Notes under the pieces: model-generated
What the model was told of the DNA's origin: nothing
Databases searched by the model: none
What the model saw: only the letters and a program-made list of their open reading frames with translations
Shown here: piece after piece, positions 1 to 7,620 of the stretch
Layout of the letters: each line of letters begins with the position of its first letter
How positions within the stretch are numbered: the stretch's first letter is position 1
NCBI RefSeq assembly: GCF_039545135.1
Contig: NZ_BAABRU010000006.1
Location: 186,001-250,000 of the forward strand
Reading direction: 5' to 3'
Source: Herpetosiphon gulosus
GTDB taxonomy: Bacteria > Chloroflexota > Chloroflexia > Chloroflexales > Herpetosiphonaceae
Length of the DNA: 64,000 nt
Translations under genes and position numbers: made by a program

Positions 1-2
1 GA

Positions 3-245
3 ATCAACGAACAACAGGCTAGTCGAGTGCTGCTCGATATTACTGGGGTTTCGATGGTTGATACTCACGTTGCTAGCTCGCTCATGCAAATTGCCCGTGC
101 GGCGATGTTACTCGGAGCTAAAGTTGCCTTGGTTGGGGTGCGCCCCGATATTGCTCAAAGCATCGTCAGCTTGGGAATTAATCTCAATACCCTGATTACC
201 TACCCCAATTTGCGCACCGCAATTCAGCAAATGGCAATGGTGTAG
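3..245 (+). CDS. STAS-domain regulator, C-terminal fragment (5' end off window)
   Basis: The reading frame is open from the first bases of the window, so this is the 3' end of a larger gene. The visible ~80 residues match the second half of a STAS domain of the RsbR/RsbS type: LLDITGVSMVDT carries the usual 'D-TGV..VDT' segment around the phosphorylatable Ser/Thr position, followed by the helix-strand pattern IARAAMLLGAKVALVGVRP and a final helix. In RsbR-like proteins such a domain sits C-terminal to a sensor module and works in stressosome or partner-switching control. The sensor part is not visible, so the input is unknown. It ends 3 bp before the convergent nucleotidyltransferase stop. 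Confidence 0.75.
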   Translation: MNEQQASRVLLDITGVSMVDTHVASSLMQIARAAMLLGAKVALVGVRPDIAQSIVSLGINLNTLITYPNLRTAIQQMAMV

Positions 246-248
246 AGC

Positions 249-1070
249 CTACTTCAACAAAACCGCCGTGGCCTGAATCAATTCTGCAAGTTCTTGCAAG
301 GCTTGATCGATTGATTCAGGTTGCGGCTGAAGCAGGCTGAATAGTTGGGTCACTCGTTGCTCAAAGTTGGCTGGTACTTGGCGAAATCCATTGGTCAAGG
401 CTACTGCGCCTTTTTCGTTCATCCAATATTGCTGATTGAGCGCAAAAAGGGTTTGGGTTAGTACCATCACCGAGCGAAAGCAACAACCCGATATATACGT
501 TAAATCGCCACGTTGAGCCACCTTACGAGCATTCGCCAAAGCAAAATCAGCTTCCCAAAAACGCCCTAAAAACGCTTGCTGCAAGGCTGGTGGGTAGATC
601 TCAAGCGGTTGTTTCAAACCAGCCAAAGTGCCCTGCGGATCGTACAATGGCTGGCAAAGCGCGATTTCAGCTAGATAAATCGCCGAAACAAAGCCATGCG
701 GGTGGCCTGGCTGATAATCGATGCTTACTTCGCCAGCCAAGCAAGCAGCCAATACCTGCTCAACCTTGTTCAAATCGCGATACAGCCAATCGACAGGTAA
801 TGCTTGAATCGTTAGCCAACCACCGCCATTGATCCATGGCCCCCAACCGCCAATTTCCGTTACCAGCTGCTCACGCTGCAAATCATCAAGGGCTTGGGCA
901 TGGGTTTGTAAGGCGGCAATATCCAAATCTTGGCGGTAATAAATCCCAATATCAAGATCCGATTTGGCGTGGTGATTGCCTCGCGCCCGCGAACCACCCA
1001 GCACTAAAGCCTCAACTCCAGCAACGCTACTCAAACGTTCCACAACTAAATTGATAATGTGTGAGGTCAT
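249..1070 (-). CDS. Nucleotidyltransferase-fold protein (MNT/KNTase-like)
   Basis: About 273 residues from ATG 1070; an upstream in-frame start at 1082 is possible. Near the N-terminus it has the hallmark of the pol-beta/MNT nucleotidyltransferase fold: GGSRARGNHHAKSDLDIGIY, which gives the GS-x(n)-DxD metal-binding signature. The remaining ~200 residues are helical and resemble the substrate-binding part of stand-alone aminoglycoside-type or uncharacterised nucleotidyltransferases. Family knowledge supports transfer of an NMP group from NTP to a small molecule or protein; the acceptor cannot be read from the sequence. It is monocistronic and convergent with the STAS gene. An antitoxin-toxin role is not supported, because no HEPN partner is adjacent. 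Confidence 0.8.
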   Translation of the reverse strand: MTSHIINLVVERLSSVAGVEALVLGGSRARGNHHAKSDLDIGIYYRQDLDIAALQTHAQALDDLQREQLVTEIGGWGPWINGGGWLTIQALPVDWLYRDLNKVEQVLAACLAGEVSIDYQPGHPHGFVSAIYLAEIALCQPLYDPQGTLAGLKQPLEIYPPALQQAFLGRFWEADFALANARKVAQRGDLTYISGCCFRSVMVLTQTLFALNQQYWMNEKGAVALTNGFRQVPANFEQRVTQLFSLLQPQPESIDQALQELAELIQATAVLLK

Positions 1071-1164
1071 AGAATATACCAATTATTATTTATCAGCTTA
1101 TACGATTAAGTCCAGGAATATTGCTATACCAATATTCCCGAAGACACTCACTATCAAAGGCGAA

Positions 1165-1353
1165 TTATTTGGCCTTCCAAATCGCTCCTTTGTTTTGCGA
1201 ACGAATTGGAGGAAAAACTTCCCCTCGAGTTAAATAGATTTCTTTTTCTTCTTTGGTCGGTGCGGGCAATGTTGATCCATCAGTATAACTTACAAATACA
1301 TAGTAGCTCGATTTAGGAGCTTCTTGCCCAGTTTTATACAATTCATTCGACAT
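1165..1353 (-). CDS. Small YjzC-like protein
   Basis: A 62-residue protein starting at ATG 1353, preceded by a strong Shine-Dalgarno sequence (AGGAGG on the minus strand). The pattern 'Y-K-T-G-Q-x-A-P ... G ... L-x-R-G-E-x-F-P-P' resembles the YjzC-like family of small proteins found in Bacilli and other bacteria. Function of the family is not established. It has no signal peptide or membrane segment and is rich in charged residues. It stands alone between the nucleotidyltransferase and the macro-domain gene. Confidence 0.6.
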   Translation of the reverse strand: MSNELYKTGQEAPKSSYYVFVSYTDGSTLPAPTKEEKEIYLTRGEVFPPIRSQNKGAIWKAK

Positions 1354-1456
1354 ACATTCCTCCTATTTACTTTTATCAGTCATACGAGAGGGTATAGCCT
1401 CTCATTGCTATTTAGATGCGATTATGCATAAAATGTTCTTTGCTCCACCACTAAAT

Positions 1457-1480
1457 CAAAAACACGCCTTTGGCGTGTTG
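1457..1480 (-). terminator. Rho-independent terminator of the macro-domain gene
   Basis: Arms AACACGCC (1461-1468) and GGCGTGTT (1472-1479) with a 3-nt loop are followed on the minus strand by a T-run. It lies 30-50 bp past the macro-domain stop codon. Confidence 0.75.
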
Positions 1481-1508
1481 CTAAAGCATTAATTTGATCG
1501 ATTATGGC

Positions 1509-1961
1509 TTATTGTGGTGGGAATACTTTCACTCGTACCATGGGCAAACGCTCAAATGCTCGCCCGATCAATGGCTCCACCTCGGCCCAAGCTAGCCCGC
1601 CATAGCCACAACCCAAAGCAGGCACAGCGATTGAATCAATTGAGCGGAGTGTTAGTTGGGCAATTAAATCATTCAAGCCAGCAACAATATCTTCAAGTTT
1701 CGATTGCTGCTTCCAATGTTGCTTGGTCGGAAAGTTGATGATCGTGGTTGGCTGCACATTACCTGTTTCAACAAATACAAACATCGTGCCAAGCTGTACT
1801 TCACCAACTCGGCAGGCTTTAACATAGGCTTGGTAATTGGCAGGAAAGGTTTGGCGAAATTGCAGCGCTAAACCTTTGCCCATTACGCCCACACAATTAA
1901 CAGGGTTGACCAAAGCTGCGGTGTTCGCAGCCAATAGATCACCTTGGCAATATTCACGCAT
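1509..1961 (-). CDS. Macro-domain protein (ADP-ribose hydrolase type)
   Basis: 150 residues from ATG 1961 (a TTG 12 bp upstream is less likely). It is a single macro domain: D-L-L near the N-terminus, NPVNCVGVMGKGLALQF for the ribose/phosphate loop, and PALGCGYGGL.W near the C-terminus. This pattern is closest to the ALC1-like/DarG-TARG1 subgroup, which removes ADP-ribose from proteins or DNA; the catalytic Lys usual in that subgroup fits the GKG segment. There is no DarT-like partner next to it, so a toxin-antitoxin role is not supported. It carries its own terminator and follows the VOC gene, which has one too. Confidence 0.85.
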   Translation of the reverse strand: MREYCQGDLLAANTAALVNPVNCVGVMGKGLALQFRQTFPANYQAYVKACRVGEVQLGTMFVFVETGNVQPTTIINFPTKQHWKQQSKLEDIVAGLNDLIAQLTLRSIDSIAVPALGCGYGGLAWAEVEPLIGRAFERLPMVRVKVFPPQ

Positions 1962-1981
1962 TATAGTGTCCAAACAAAACA

Positions 1982-2012
1982 GCGTTCTGGCAAACTCGGC
2001 TCACCAGAACGC
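1982..2012 (-). terminator. Rho-independent terminator of the VOC gene
   Basis: GCGTTCTGG (1982-1990) pairs with CCAGAACGC (2004-2012), followed on the minus strand by TGTTTTGTTT. It lies 15 bp past the VOC stop codon. Confidence 0.75.
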
Positions 2013-2026
2013 GCAGAATGAGTTAT

Positions 2027-2410
2027 TTAGCTTTGATACATTTGCACCCAATTGCCACAGGTATCGTCGAAAGTCGTGGCAAGAGTTGGCCCCATTTCAG
2101 CGGGCGGGCCACGGAATTCAACCCCCAAGCCTTGCATACGCTTATATTCGGCCTGAATATCTTTAACCGCCAAACTCAAACAGGGAATTCCATCGTTTTT
2201 AAGGGCGGCTTGGTAGGCTTGGGCCGCCGGATGATTATTGGGTTCCAACACAAGTTCAACTTCATCGGGGGTTTCGGGCGAAACCACGGTCAGCCATAAA
2301 AATTCACCAACTGGTACTTCAACTTTTTTGATAAAACCCAAGACTTCGGTATAAAACTTCAAGGCCTTAGCTTGATCATCAACAAATACGCTGGTCATTT
2401 TAATTTGCAT
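2027..2410 (-). CDS. VOC (glyoxalase/bleomycin-resistance) superfamily protein
   Basis: 127 residues from ATG 2410, with AAGGGTGGG upstream as Shine-Dalgarno. The fold signature is clear: SVFVDDQAKALKFYTEVLGF at the N-terminus, then WLTVVSPE and VELVLEPN, and a second betaalphabetabetabeta unit with PCLSLAVKDI...FRGPP and a C-terminal CGNWVQMYQ. The metal-ligand Glu of true glyoxalases is in a plausible position (VELVLEP) but the substrate cannot be deduced. It sits directly downstream of the two-component genes but has its own terminator; co-transcription with the kinase (49 bp gap) is possible. Confidence 0.85.
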   Translation of the reverse strand: MQIKMTSVFVDDQAKALKFYTEVLGFIKKVEVPVGEFLWLTVVSPETPDEVELVLEPNNHPAAQAYQAALKNDGIPCLSLAVKDIQAEYKRMQGLGVEFRGPPAEMGPTLATTFDDTCGNWVQMYQS

Positions 2411-2458
2411 CGTACCCACCCTTGCTAAACGAACATATGTTTCATTATATCTCTATTG

Positions 2459-3835
2459 TCAAGCAATCGGTAAACTAATGATAAAGCTCGTACCCTCGCC
2501 CAAATTCGATTCAACGTCGATTTGGCCTTGATGCGCTTCAACAATCGCCTTGACAATCGCCAAACCCAAGCCTGTCGAGGCTTGATCTTCACGTTGGCGC
2601 GAGCTATCACCCCGATAGAAACGGGCGAAAATATAGGGCACATCAGCAGGATCGATACCGCTGCCAGTATCACGAATAATCAATTGCACCTGTTGCGCTT
2701 GACGTTTGGCAATCAAGCTAATACTGCCCTGTTTGGTATGGCGCAAAGCATTATTCACCAAATTATTCAAGACTTGAGCCATGCGATCAGTATCAACCGA
2801 AACCGATGGCAGGCCAGCCTCTGTTTCTAATTTGAGTTCGATATTTTGGCGTTCAGCTTGCACAAAGGCACTCAAAATCGTGCGCTCGATCAAAGCCGCT
2901 GGATCAACCAAACGACGATTGAGCGAAAGCTCGCCAGCATCGGCCAACGAAAGCACTCGTAAATCGTCAACTAAACGCTGAAGATGGGTCACTTCATCAA
3001 AAATCACCGTGTAAATCGTCTCTGACGGTTGTAAAACGCCGTCACGCAAGCCCTCAGCATAGCCCCGTAAAATGCTCAAGGGTGTGCGCAAATCGTGAGC
3101 TAAATCAGCGGTCATCTGCTTGCGCAAATGGGTGGCTTTGCTCAAATCAGCACTCATATGATTAAACGAGCGAGCCAAATCGCCAATTTCATCATTCGAA
3201 CGCACTGCAACTTGCTGCTCCAAATGACCAGCAGCCATGGCTTGGGTCGCCACCGTCAGCTCACGCAACGAGCGAGTTAGGCGGCGAGCCAAGAATGTGC
3301 CTACTAACAAGGCTACGCTGGTAGCAAAAATTGCACTGACCCCAATCGCCCAGGTAATCCGTTGATCAAACGAATCTTGGGGTCGTGGCCCATCTTTGAT
3401 CATTTGATCAGCACTCGGCGCAGGCGGTTGGGCGGTTTGGATCATACCAAAAGCGATATAGCCAATAGTTTGGTTAGCAACGGTTAAAGGTTGAGTTGCA
3501 TTTAGGGTTGCTTGATCGGCGATCATGCCTGGTACATACGGGCCGTTGGCTAGAATTACGTTGCCATCACGATCGAAAAGCGTAGCTCTACGCCGATAAT
3601 AAGCCAAATCGGCCTCTTGGTTTAAGGCTGCTTCCAAGCCATCCCACGTCGAATAGCTCATATAAAAGGTTGTGACGGCATTGATCAACTCGGTTTGATC
3701 ACGCTCGGATAAAAAGCGATCAAACTCGGTGCGGGCACTCTGACGTGCCAATAAGGCCACAACCAAAGCCCCTATCAAGCCAACCCCCAAAAAAGCGAGG
3801 GTTAATTTCCATGTTAGTGAGCGTAACATCATCAT
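2459..3835 (-). CDS. HAMP-domain sensor histidine kinase
   Basis: 458 residues. TM1 spans ~12-30, a periplasmic sensor region ~31-160, TM2 ~161-181, HAMP ~182-234, then HisKA with TADLAHDLRTPLSILRG (phospho-acceptor His247) and an HATPase_c domain with N (NLVNNALRH), G1 (DTGSGI) and G2 (STGLGLAIVKAI) boxes. All catalytic motifs are intact. Its ATG overlaps the stop of the upstream response regulator by 4 bp, so the pair is translationally coupled. The small extracytoplasmic region has no recognisable ligand-binding domain, so the signal is unknown. It follows the response regulator in the same operon. Confidence 0.95.
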   Translation of the reverse strand: MMMLRSLTWKLTLAFLGVGLIGALVVALLARQSARTEFDRFLSERDQTELINAVTTFYMSYSTWDGLEAALNQEADLAYYRRRATLFDRDGNVILANGPYVPGMIADQATLNATQPLTVANQTIGYIAFGMIQTAQPPAPSADQMIKDGPRPQDSFDQRITWAIGVSAIFATSVALLVGTFLARRLTRSLRELTVATQAMAAGHLEQQVAVRSNDEIGDLARSFNHMSADLSKATHLRKQMTADLAHDLRTPLSILRGYAEGLRDGVLQPSETIYTVIFDEVTHLQRLVDDLRVLSLADAGELSLNRRLVDPAALIERTILSAFVQAERQNIELKLETEAGLPSVSVDTDRMAQVLNNLVNNALRHTKQGSISLIAKRQAQQVQLIIRDTGSGIDPADVPYIFARFYRGDSSRQREDQASTGLGLAIVKAIVEAHQGQIDVESNLGEGTSFIISLPIA

Positions 3836-4527
3836 TCAGGCCGTTTCGGGCGGGCAAAGCGATAGCCAACCCCATACACTGTTTCGATATAGCGCGGATT
3901 CTTCGGGTCTGGCTCGATTTTGCTGCGCAGATTGCGAATATGCACATCGATGGTACGTTCATAGCCTTCGTAAGCCTGCCCCGACGTGCGATCGAGCAAA
4001 TCCAAGCGCGAAAAAACATGGCCAGGCGAGGCCATCAAGGTTGCTAAAATTTCAAATTCCGAAGGCGTAAGATCAACGGTTTGCTCGCCAACCATCAAAG
4101 TACAAGCCGAACGCTCCAACACAATCTCGCCAATCCGCAAGACATCGGCTTGGGGCTGGGTTTTGTAGCTGCGCCGCAGCACCGCACGAACCCGAGCCAT
4201 CACTTCGCGGGCATTAAATGGCTTGGTAATATAATCATCAGCGCCTAGTTCTAACCCAATAATTTTATCGTGATCTTCAATTTTGGCAGTTAATAAAATA
4301 ATTGGCGTTTCAGCTTCTTTATTCCAAGCTCGCATAAAATCGAGTCCACCAAGTTCGGGCATCATAATATCGAGCAAAATCAAATCGGGCTTGACATCAC
4401 GCGCAACATACAAACCCTCACGGCCATTCTTAGCCTCAAAAACATTAAAGCCTTCATTTTGTAAATAGCTACGTAATAATTCACGCAACTTTGCTTCATC
4501 ATCGATTACCAAAATTGTCTGAGCCAT
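3832..4527 (-). CDS. OmpR/PhoB-family response regulator
   Basis: 231 residues: receiver domain (residues 1-120; acidic pair D9/D10, phospho-acceptor D53 in LILLDIMMPE, conserved Thr and Lys in ILLTAK and YITKPF) and a winged-helix Trans_reg_C domain (130-225) ending VYGVGYRFARP. It is the cognate regulator of the overlapping histidine kinase. The membrane genes at 4603-5465 are transcribed in the same direction just upstream and could be in the same unit, although a hairpin at 4560-4590 separates them. Confidence 0.96.
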   Translation of the reverse strand: MAQTILVIDDEAKLRELLRSYLQNEGFNVFEAKNGREGLYVARDVKPDLILLDIMMPELGGLDFMRAWNKEAETPIILLTAKIEDHDKIIGLELGADDYITKPFNAREVMARVRAVLRRSYKTQPQADVLRIGEIVLERSACTLMVGEQTVDLTPSEFEILATLMASPGHVFSRLDLLDRTSGQAYEGYERTIDVHIRNLRSKIEPDPKNPRYIETVYGVGYRFARPKRPE

Positions 4528-4559
4528 TGTGCGTTTCCAATCTCCCGCAACGGGTTCAA

Positions 4560-4590
4560 AAGGCGCAACGCTGGAGAATCGTCGCGCCTT
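4560..4590 (-). terminator. Hairpin terminator after the 4603-5465 membrane genes
   Basis: AAGGCGC (4560-4566) pairs with GCGCCTT (4584-4590), with a short inner extension, followed on the minus strand by TTTTG. It lies between the membrane genes and the response regulator. Confidence 0.6.
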
Positions 4591-4602
4591 ACAAACGAGC
4601 AG

Positions 4603-4938
4603 CTAGAGCCATACAAGATCGCGGCGACGACGCAGCCTGCGCATGCCAAAAGCCACAAGCCCAATAATCAGCGCCATAATACCAGCATTGCGAATGATAT
4701 GACCAAACCCGCCTTCGTGATGATCGCCACCACGCTCGCGTCCGCCAAACTCTGGCCGTGCGGTGCTGGCCGATTGATCGGCTGAGCCAGCCGCTTGCTC
4801 GCTATCGATCGTCAATTGGCGATTAGGCCGACCACCCTCAAAGCCAGCCGCTGAGCTGCTTGGTACAATCGCCACCAAGCTGCCAATAACTAAGGCCACA
4901 GCAAGTGCAATGATTAATATTCGTCCGAGTAATTGCAT
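4603..4938 (-). CDS. Small membrane/secreted protein of unknown function
   Basis: 111 residues from ATG 4938, which has GAAGGAGCAATAACT just upstream; this start is preferred over longer frames because the gene then begins 2 bp after the neighbouring DUF4405 gene ends. It has an N-terminal hydrophobic segment (residues ~5-28, possible signal peptide ending SSSAAG), a charged Gly/His/Arg-rich middle (GGRERGGDHHEGGFGH) and a C-terminal transmembrane helix followed by RRLRRRRD, which predicts a cytoplasmic basic tail. The His-rich stretch could bind a metal. Coupling to the DUF4405 cytochrome-like protein suggests a shared membrane role. Confidence 0.7.
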   Translation of the reverse strand: MQLLGRILIIALAVALVIGSLVAIVPSSSAAGFEGGRPNRQLTIDSEQAAGSADQSASTARPEFGGRERGGDHHEGGFGHIIRNAGIMALIIGLVAFGMRRLRRRRDLVWL

Positions 4939-4940
4939 AG

Positions 4941-5465
4941 TTATTGCTCCTTCGTAGCTAATTGAACGGCTGGTTTGTGGAAACGTTTGGTGATTGGCTG
5001 AATCAGATAGCGCTTGCTGGTGCGCACAATCCAATCCCAGTGCAAAGCCAAGTGCAAGCCAATCAAGAACACCCCAGCATCGGATGCCAAGCCATGCAAG
5101 CTGCGCCAAGTCATACTATTGGGCAATTCCAGCCCGAGCAGCGGCACAACCGTCTTAGAAATCATAATCCCAGTGAACATGATGATTGTCATATCAATAA
5201 ACAAGCCAATATTTAAGATGTAATTGATCCGTTGTTGCCAAGCGACTTTACGAAAAATTTTCTTGGTTATTGCCACAATCCATTGCCAATGTAATAACAA
5301 ATGGGTTACCACCATCACTGCCAAGCCCATGCTTAGCCACTCGTGAATTGGCTCGCCCGTGGTGTTGGGAGCAGTTGCAATCAAAAAACTGATCCCAATC
5401 ACCAGATCGACAACATAATTGGTTTTGGTTCGATTGCCTTTTTTGATCGTCGTTGCCGTTTGCAT
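4941..5465 (-). CDS. DUF4405 / cytochrome b561-like membrane protein
   Basis: 174 residues with four predicted transmembrane helices. Paired histidines lie in helices 2 and 4: VVTHLLLHWQWIV and LIGLHLALHWDWIV. This bis-histidyl arrangement on a four-helix bundle is typical of DUF4405 and b-type cytochrome-like proteins, which suggests haem binding. It starts at ATG 5465 and is coupled (2-bp gap) to the small membrane gene at 4603-4938. The electron donor or acceptor cannot be inferred. Confidence 0.8.
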   Translation of the reverse strand: MQTATTIKKGNRTKTNYVVDLVIGISFLIATAPNTTGEPIHEWLSMGLAVMVVTHLLLHWQWIVAITKKIFRKVAWQQRINYILNIGLFIDMTIIMFTGIMISKTVVPLLGLELPNSMTWRSLHGLASDAGVFLIGLHLALHWDWIVRTSKRYLIQPITKRFHKPAVQLATKEQ

Positions 5466-5673
5466 ACGCGCATTCCTTTATGCATCAAGTTATTTCAAAT
5501 CGCTGAATGCAGTATAAAAAATGATTGTTCAAAGATTATGAAGAACTTTCGAGCAATCTATGAGGGATAAGCCCAACGACTGAGCGCAATCGGTCTGAGG
5601 GCTATGGCTAAATCGCCCAAGCTTGGCTATACTGCCAGCAGATTCAAATTTATTTCGTGAGGAGGATCATCCA

Positions 5674-6408
5674 ATGGCTAAATTAAACCAAATCATTGCG
5701 GTCGAAAAAGGGGTCAAAAGCCGCTCATTTTCGGAGTTAACCGAAGCCCACCAAGCCTTACAAAAACAAGCACTTTTAGCAGGGATTAGCCGCACCTATC
5801 GCCCAAAAGATGAAGAAGGCGAACAATTACCACCTGAATCAACCAAAGTGCAAATGCGAGCCGAAGAAATTATTCGCCAAACCAGTGCGATTTTAACTCG
5901 TTTATTTGATGTTACTGCTACCAAAGATTGGACCAATTGCGTCGCCAAAGCCGATGTGGTTGTTGATGGGCAAACCTTACTTAAAGATGTTCCAGTTGCT
6001 TATTTGCTCTTTTTGGAAAAACAATTAGTTGATTTGCAAACCTTTGTGCGTAAATTACCAACGCTTGATGCTGCCGAAACCTGGAATCTTGATCAATCAA
6101 GCGATACCTGGGCAACCGAGCCAGTTCAAACCGTGCGTACCAAAAAAATTCCACGGAACCACGTTAAAGCCGAAGCAACCGAAAAACATCCAGCTCAAGT
6201 TGAAGTCTATTATGAAGATGTGATCGTTGGCTACTGGCGCACGATTAAATTCTCAGGTGCATTACCAGCTCGCCGAGTCAACGAATTACTTGAACGGATC
6301 AGCAAATTGCAACAATCAGTCAAATTCGCCCGCGAAGAAGCTAACAATACCGAAGCTGTCGAGCAAAAAATCGGCGAACGCTTCTTGAGCTATTTATTTG
6401 GGGCATAG
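5674..6408 (+). CDS. Conserved hypothetical protein (DUF7873-type)
   Basis: 244 residues from ATG 5674 with GAGGAGG upstream. Cytoplasmic, no membrane segments. The very regular sequence (TYRPKDEEGEQLPPES..., LFDVTATKDWTNC, VPRNHVKAE-like IPRNHVKAEATEKHPAQVEVYYED, GYWRTIKFSGALPA) matches a highly conserved bacterial family of unknown function that I recall as DUF7873. No catalytic motif can be named. It stands alone ahead of the repeat-bracketed ADP-ribosylglycohydrolase. Confidence 0.75.
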   Translation: MAKLNQIIAVEKGVKSRSFSELTEAHQALQKQALLAGISRTYRPKDEEGEQLPPESTKVQMRAEEIIRQTSAILTRLFDVTATKDWTNCVAKADVVVDGQTLLKDVPVAYLLFLEKQLVDLQTFVRKLPTLDAAETWNLDQSSDTWATEPVQTVRTKKIPRNHVKAEATEKHPAQVEVYYEDVIVGYWRTIKFSGALPARRVNELLERISKLQQSVKFAREEANNTEAVEQKIGERFLSYLFGA

Positions 6409-6412
6409 AAGT

Positions 6413-6515
6413 GAGGGGTCAGGGGCCAGCGGTTAGGGGCCAGTTATGATCCACGAAGGATGGATTAAAGCAGCATTTTAATGCCTGACCCCTCGCTCCT
6501 GAACCCTGACCCCTC
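6413..6515. repeat. R3 palindromic repeat, 5' copy
   Basis: 103-bp element beginning GAGGGGTCAGGGGCCAGCGG and ending in its near-inverse (CCTGACCCCTC), with a centre containing ATTAAAG...TTTTAAT. A second copy in the same orientation is at 7461-7562, so the ADP-ribosylglycohydrolase gene is flanked by direct repeats. Confidence 0.85.
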
Positions 6516-6534
6516 ATTTAACATTGGTTCTACA

Positions 6535-7494
6535 ATGCAAACAAAAATTCCTTGGCAACGCTATGCAGCATGTTTGGTTGGCGCAGCAATTGGCGATGCC
6601 CTTGGCACAACTTTAGAATTTCAGCGCCCAGGCACATTCGAGCCAATTAGCGATATGTTTGGCGGTGGCGTGTTCAATTTGGCTGCTGGTCAATGGACAG
6701 ACGACACCGCTATGTTGTTGTGCCTTGCCGAAAGTTTAATTGAATGCCGAGAATTTGATGTGCTTGATCAGATGCAGCGGTATCGGCGTTGGCTCAAAAC
6801 AGGCCATCTTAGCAGCACTGGCGGCTATATCGATAGTGGGCGCACTATTCGCGAGGCAATTAATTATTTTATTCAAACAGGCGACGCTTTTGCAGGCGAT
6901 CAAGATCGTTGGTCGGCGGGTAATGGCTCGTTAATGCGAATTGCGCCAATCGCCCTTGCTTATGTCAATAATCCTCAACAGGCTGATGTTTATGCCGCAG
7001 CCAGTTCACGCACTACCCACGGCAACCAAATTGCAATCGATGCTTGTCGCTATTATGTCGGCTTAATCATTGGTGCACTGCATGGTTTGCCCAAGGCCCA
7101 ACTTTTAGCCCCCAACTATCATCCAATCCCCAATTATTGGCAACAGCACCCACTTAGCGCTGAAATTGCCGAAATCGCTAGCGGCTCATTCAAGCAACGC
7201 CAACCGCCAGAAATTGAGGCCTTGGGCTATGTACCACGCACACTTGAAGCAGTTTTATGGGCGTTTTACCATAGCAATTCATTTGAAACAGGCTGTTTAT
7301 TGGCAGTTAATTTAGGCAATGATGCTGATACAGTTGGGGCAATTTATGGGCAACTTGCAGGAGCCTATTATGGTGAACCAATCTTGAGTTCGCCATGGGC
7401 CAATAAAATCGCGCTCAAACACACAATTTGGAAATTTGCGGTTAAATTATATCTCTTGGCGAGGGGTCAGGGGCCAGCGGTTAGCGGCCAGTGA
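6535..7494 (+). CDS. ADP-ribosylglycohydrolase family protein
   Basis: 319 residues from ATG 6535. A longer start at 6481 would encode residues from the R3 repeat and is less likely; no strong ribosome-binding site is seen for either. Family signatures: GAAIGDALGTTLEF at the N-terminus, WTDDTAM (residues ~54-60) for Mg2+ binding, THGN in the middle, and NLGNDADTVGAIYGQLAGAYYG near the C-terminus for the second metal site. The family hydrolyses ADP-ribose from proteins (ARH/DraG) or related substrates. The last ~12 residues (LARGQGPAVSGQ) and the stop codon are encoded by the 3' R3 repeat, so the native C-terminus was replaced. Confidence 0.9.
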   Translation: MQTKIPWQRYAACLVGAAIGDALGTTLEFQRPGTFEPISDMFGGGVFNLAAGQWTDDTAMLLCLAESLIECREFDVLDQMQRYRRWLKTGHLSSTGGYIDSGRTIREAINYFIQTGDAFAGDQDRWSAGNGSLMRIAPIALAYVNNPQQADVYAAASSRTTHGNQIAIDACRYYVGLIIGALHGLPKAQLLAPNYHPIPNYWQQHPLSAEIAEIASGSFKQRQPPEIEALGYVPRTLEAVLWAFYHSNSFETGCLLAVNLGNDADTVGAIYGQLAGAYYGEPILSSPWANKIALKHTIWKFAVKLYLLARGQGPAVSGQ

Positions 7495-7562
7495 GCACGA
7501 AGGGTCAGGATTAAAGTATAATTTTAATGACTGGCCCCCTCGCCCCTGAATCCTGACCCCTC
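7461..7562. repeat. R3 palindromic repeat, 3' copy, overlapping a stop codon
   Basis: 102 bp, same orientation and near-identical to 6413-6515. The stop codon TGA of the ADP-ribosylglycohydrolase (7492-7494) lies inside it. Confidence 0.85.
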
Positions 7563-7620
7563 GGCCCCTCTGCGTTAAAAACTCCCGATCCCCAACCCCC
7601 AACAACCGATCATCAAAAAA

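Noticed and set aside
4528-4602. tRNA-like GGGTTCAAA in an intergenic region
   Set aside because: No cloverleaf arms can be drawn around it; the sequence forms a terminator hairpin instead.
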